From: a virus
IMG/VR virus record: IMGVR_UViG_3300025652_000591
Span: 1-22,835 of that record
Direction: 5' to 3' (one strand)
Length of the DNA: 22,835 nucleotides
A model generated the notes under the pieces. It saw only the letters and a program-made list of their open reading frames with translations, made no database searches and was not told the DNA's origin. This document shows positions 22,367-22,835 of this stretch, in pieces (the first letter of the stretch is position 1; every line of letters starts with the position of its first letter). The position numbers and the translations under genes are program-made.

Positions 22367-22835
22367 ATGGATATAAATGCTATAAAATCCAAACTAGCAA
22401 CACTACAATCAACATCAAATACAAAAGATAACTTTTGGAAGCCTGAACCAGGTCAACAAGTTGTTCGTGTTGTTCCTTACAAACATAATAAAGATAACCC
22501 ATTCATTGAGTTATTCTTTCATTATAACTTAGGTAATAATAAAACTTACCTATCACCTCTTTCATTTGGAAGACCAGACCCAGTAGCTGAATTTGCTGAC
22601 AAACTAAAATCAACAGGTAATAAAGACGAATGGATTCAAGGTAAAAGACTTGAACCTAAAATGAGAACTTTTGCTCCTGTAGTAGTTCGTGGTAAAGAAT
22701 CAGAAGGTGTTAAATTTTGGGGATTCGGTAAAACAGTATATCAAGAGTTACTTGGTGTAATTGCTGACCCTGATTATGGTGACATCACAGATGCTACTAA
22801 TGGTAGAGATATTGGTATTGAAAGACAAACACCTG
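22367..22835 (+). CDS. Single-stranded DNA-binding protein, gp32-like (5' part)
   Basis: The first 156 residues are present; the gene continues beyond the window. AGGAGAAG precedes the ATG at 22367. Residues 1-20 form a short N-terminal helix, then FWKPEPGQQVVRVVPYKH (23-40) matches the opening strand of the gp32 core. FFHYNLGNNKTYLSPLSFGR (50-69) corresponds to the zinc region, and MRTFAPVVVRGKESEGVKFW with GFGKTVYQELLGVI gives the following strand and helix. The protein coats single-stranded DNA during replication and recombination. In other members the region has His and three Cys for zinc; here His52 remains but Ser63 and the DPVA segment (71-74) replace the Cys positions, so a zinc-free version is likely. 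The acidic C-terminus is not in the window. Confidence 0.85.
   Translation, partial: MDINAIKSKLATLQSTSNTKDNFWKPEPGQQVVRVVPYKHNKDNPFIELFFHYNLGNNKTYLSPLSFGRPDPVAEFADKLKSTGNKDEWIQGKRLEPKMRTFAPVVVRGKESEGVKFWGFGKTVYQELLGVIADPDYGDITDATNGRDIGIERQTP

Noticed and set aside
1-22835. tRNA genes, CRISPR arrays, insertion sequences, integrase or attachment sites
   Set aside because: I saw no cloverleaf pattern, regular spaced repeats, transposase motifs or duplicated target ends; the window is continuous phage coding sequence.

Overview
The window is a strongly A+T-rich stretch of a large contractile-tailed (myovirus) phage genome of the T4-like superfamily. It most resembles the marine branch (cyanophage or pelagiphage type). 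All recognisable genes lie on the + strand, are tightly packed, often overlap as TAATG, and carry AGGAG-type ribosome binding sites. Identifications rest on recalled family motifs and gene order, not on database searches. The host cannot be named from the sequence.

Layout. Positions 1-2803 hold the head module: an acidic prohead scaffold (gp22-like) followed by the major capsid protein (gp23-like). A terminator and a separate short unit follow, encoding a 173-residue probable beta-rich virion protein (2981-3502). Positions 3609-6988 form a translationally coupled neck operon: connector/neck candidate, gp14-like neck protein, a small protein with a capsid-targeting-like N-terminus, a 39-residue basic protein, an unknown protein, and a gp15-like tail terminator. 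Positions 7057-10222 hold a small coiled-coil protein, the tail sheath (gp18-like) and the tail tube (gp19-like). A GH108-type muramidase (10322-10801) and a 59-residue histone-H1-like protein follow. Positions 11015-11963 hold a T4 baseplate family (gp26/gp51) gene that appears to continue into a second reading frame by programmed frameshifting, as in tail assembly chaperones. Positions 12020-19099 hold a small protein with a capsid-targeting-like N-terminus, the tape measure, a tube initiator/cap, a LysM baseplate protein (gp53-like) and a large baseplate hub protein.

From 19100 the character changes. Sigma-70-like promoters preceded by a shared A-tract drive non-structural genes: a compact family-A DNA polymerase-like protein with altered catalytic motifs, a 482-residue protein with an HNH-like domain, a 132-residue unknown, and the start of a gp32-like single-stranded DNA-binding protein that runs off the window.

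Regulation. Four rho-independent terminators separate late units. A 16-base A/T-rich element (GATATTTATATATGAA and close variants) sits upstream of at least six late units and is the probable late promoter. The 173-residue gene has a leader of two hairpins showing the same loop sequence, the second covering the Shine-Dalgarno. The gp32-like gene has a leader hairpin followed by an A-rich single-stranded tract, reminiscent of the T4 gene 32 autoregulatory operator.

The most unusual points are the probable +1/-2 frameshift at 11738-11744, the twin-hairpin leader at 2882-2971, the degenerate PolA-like protein with a possibly leaderless mRNA, and several proteins with N-termini like T4 capsid-targeting sequences.
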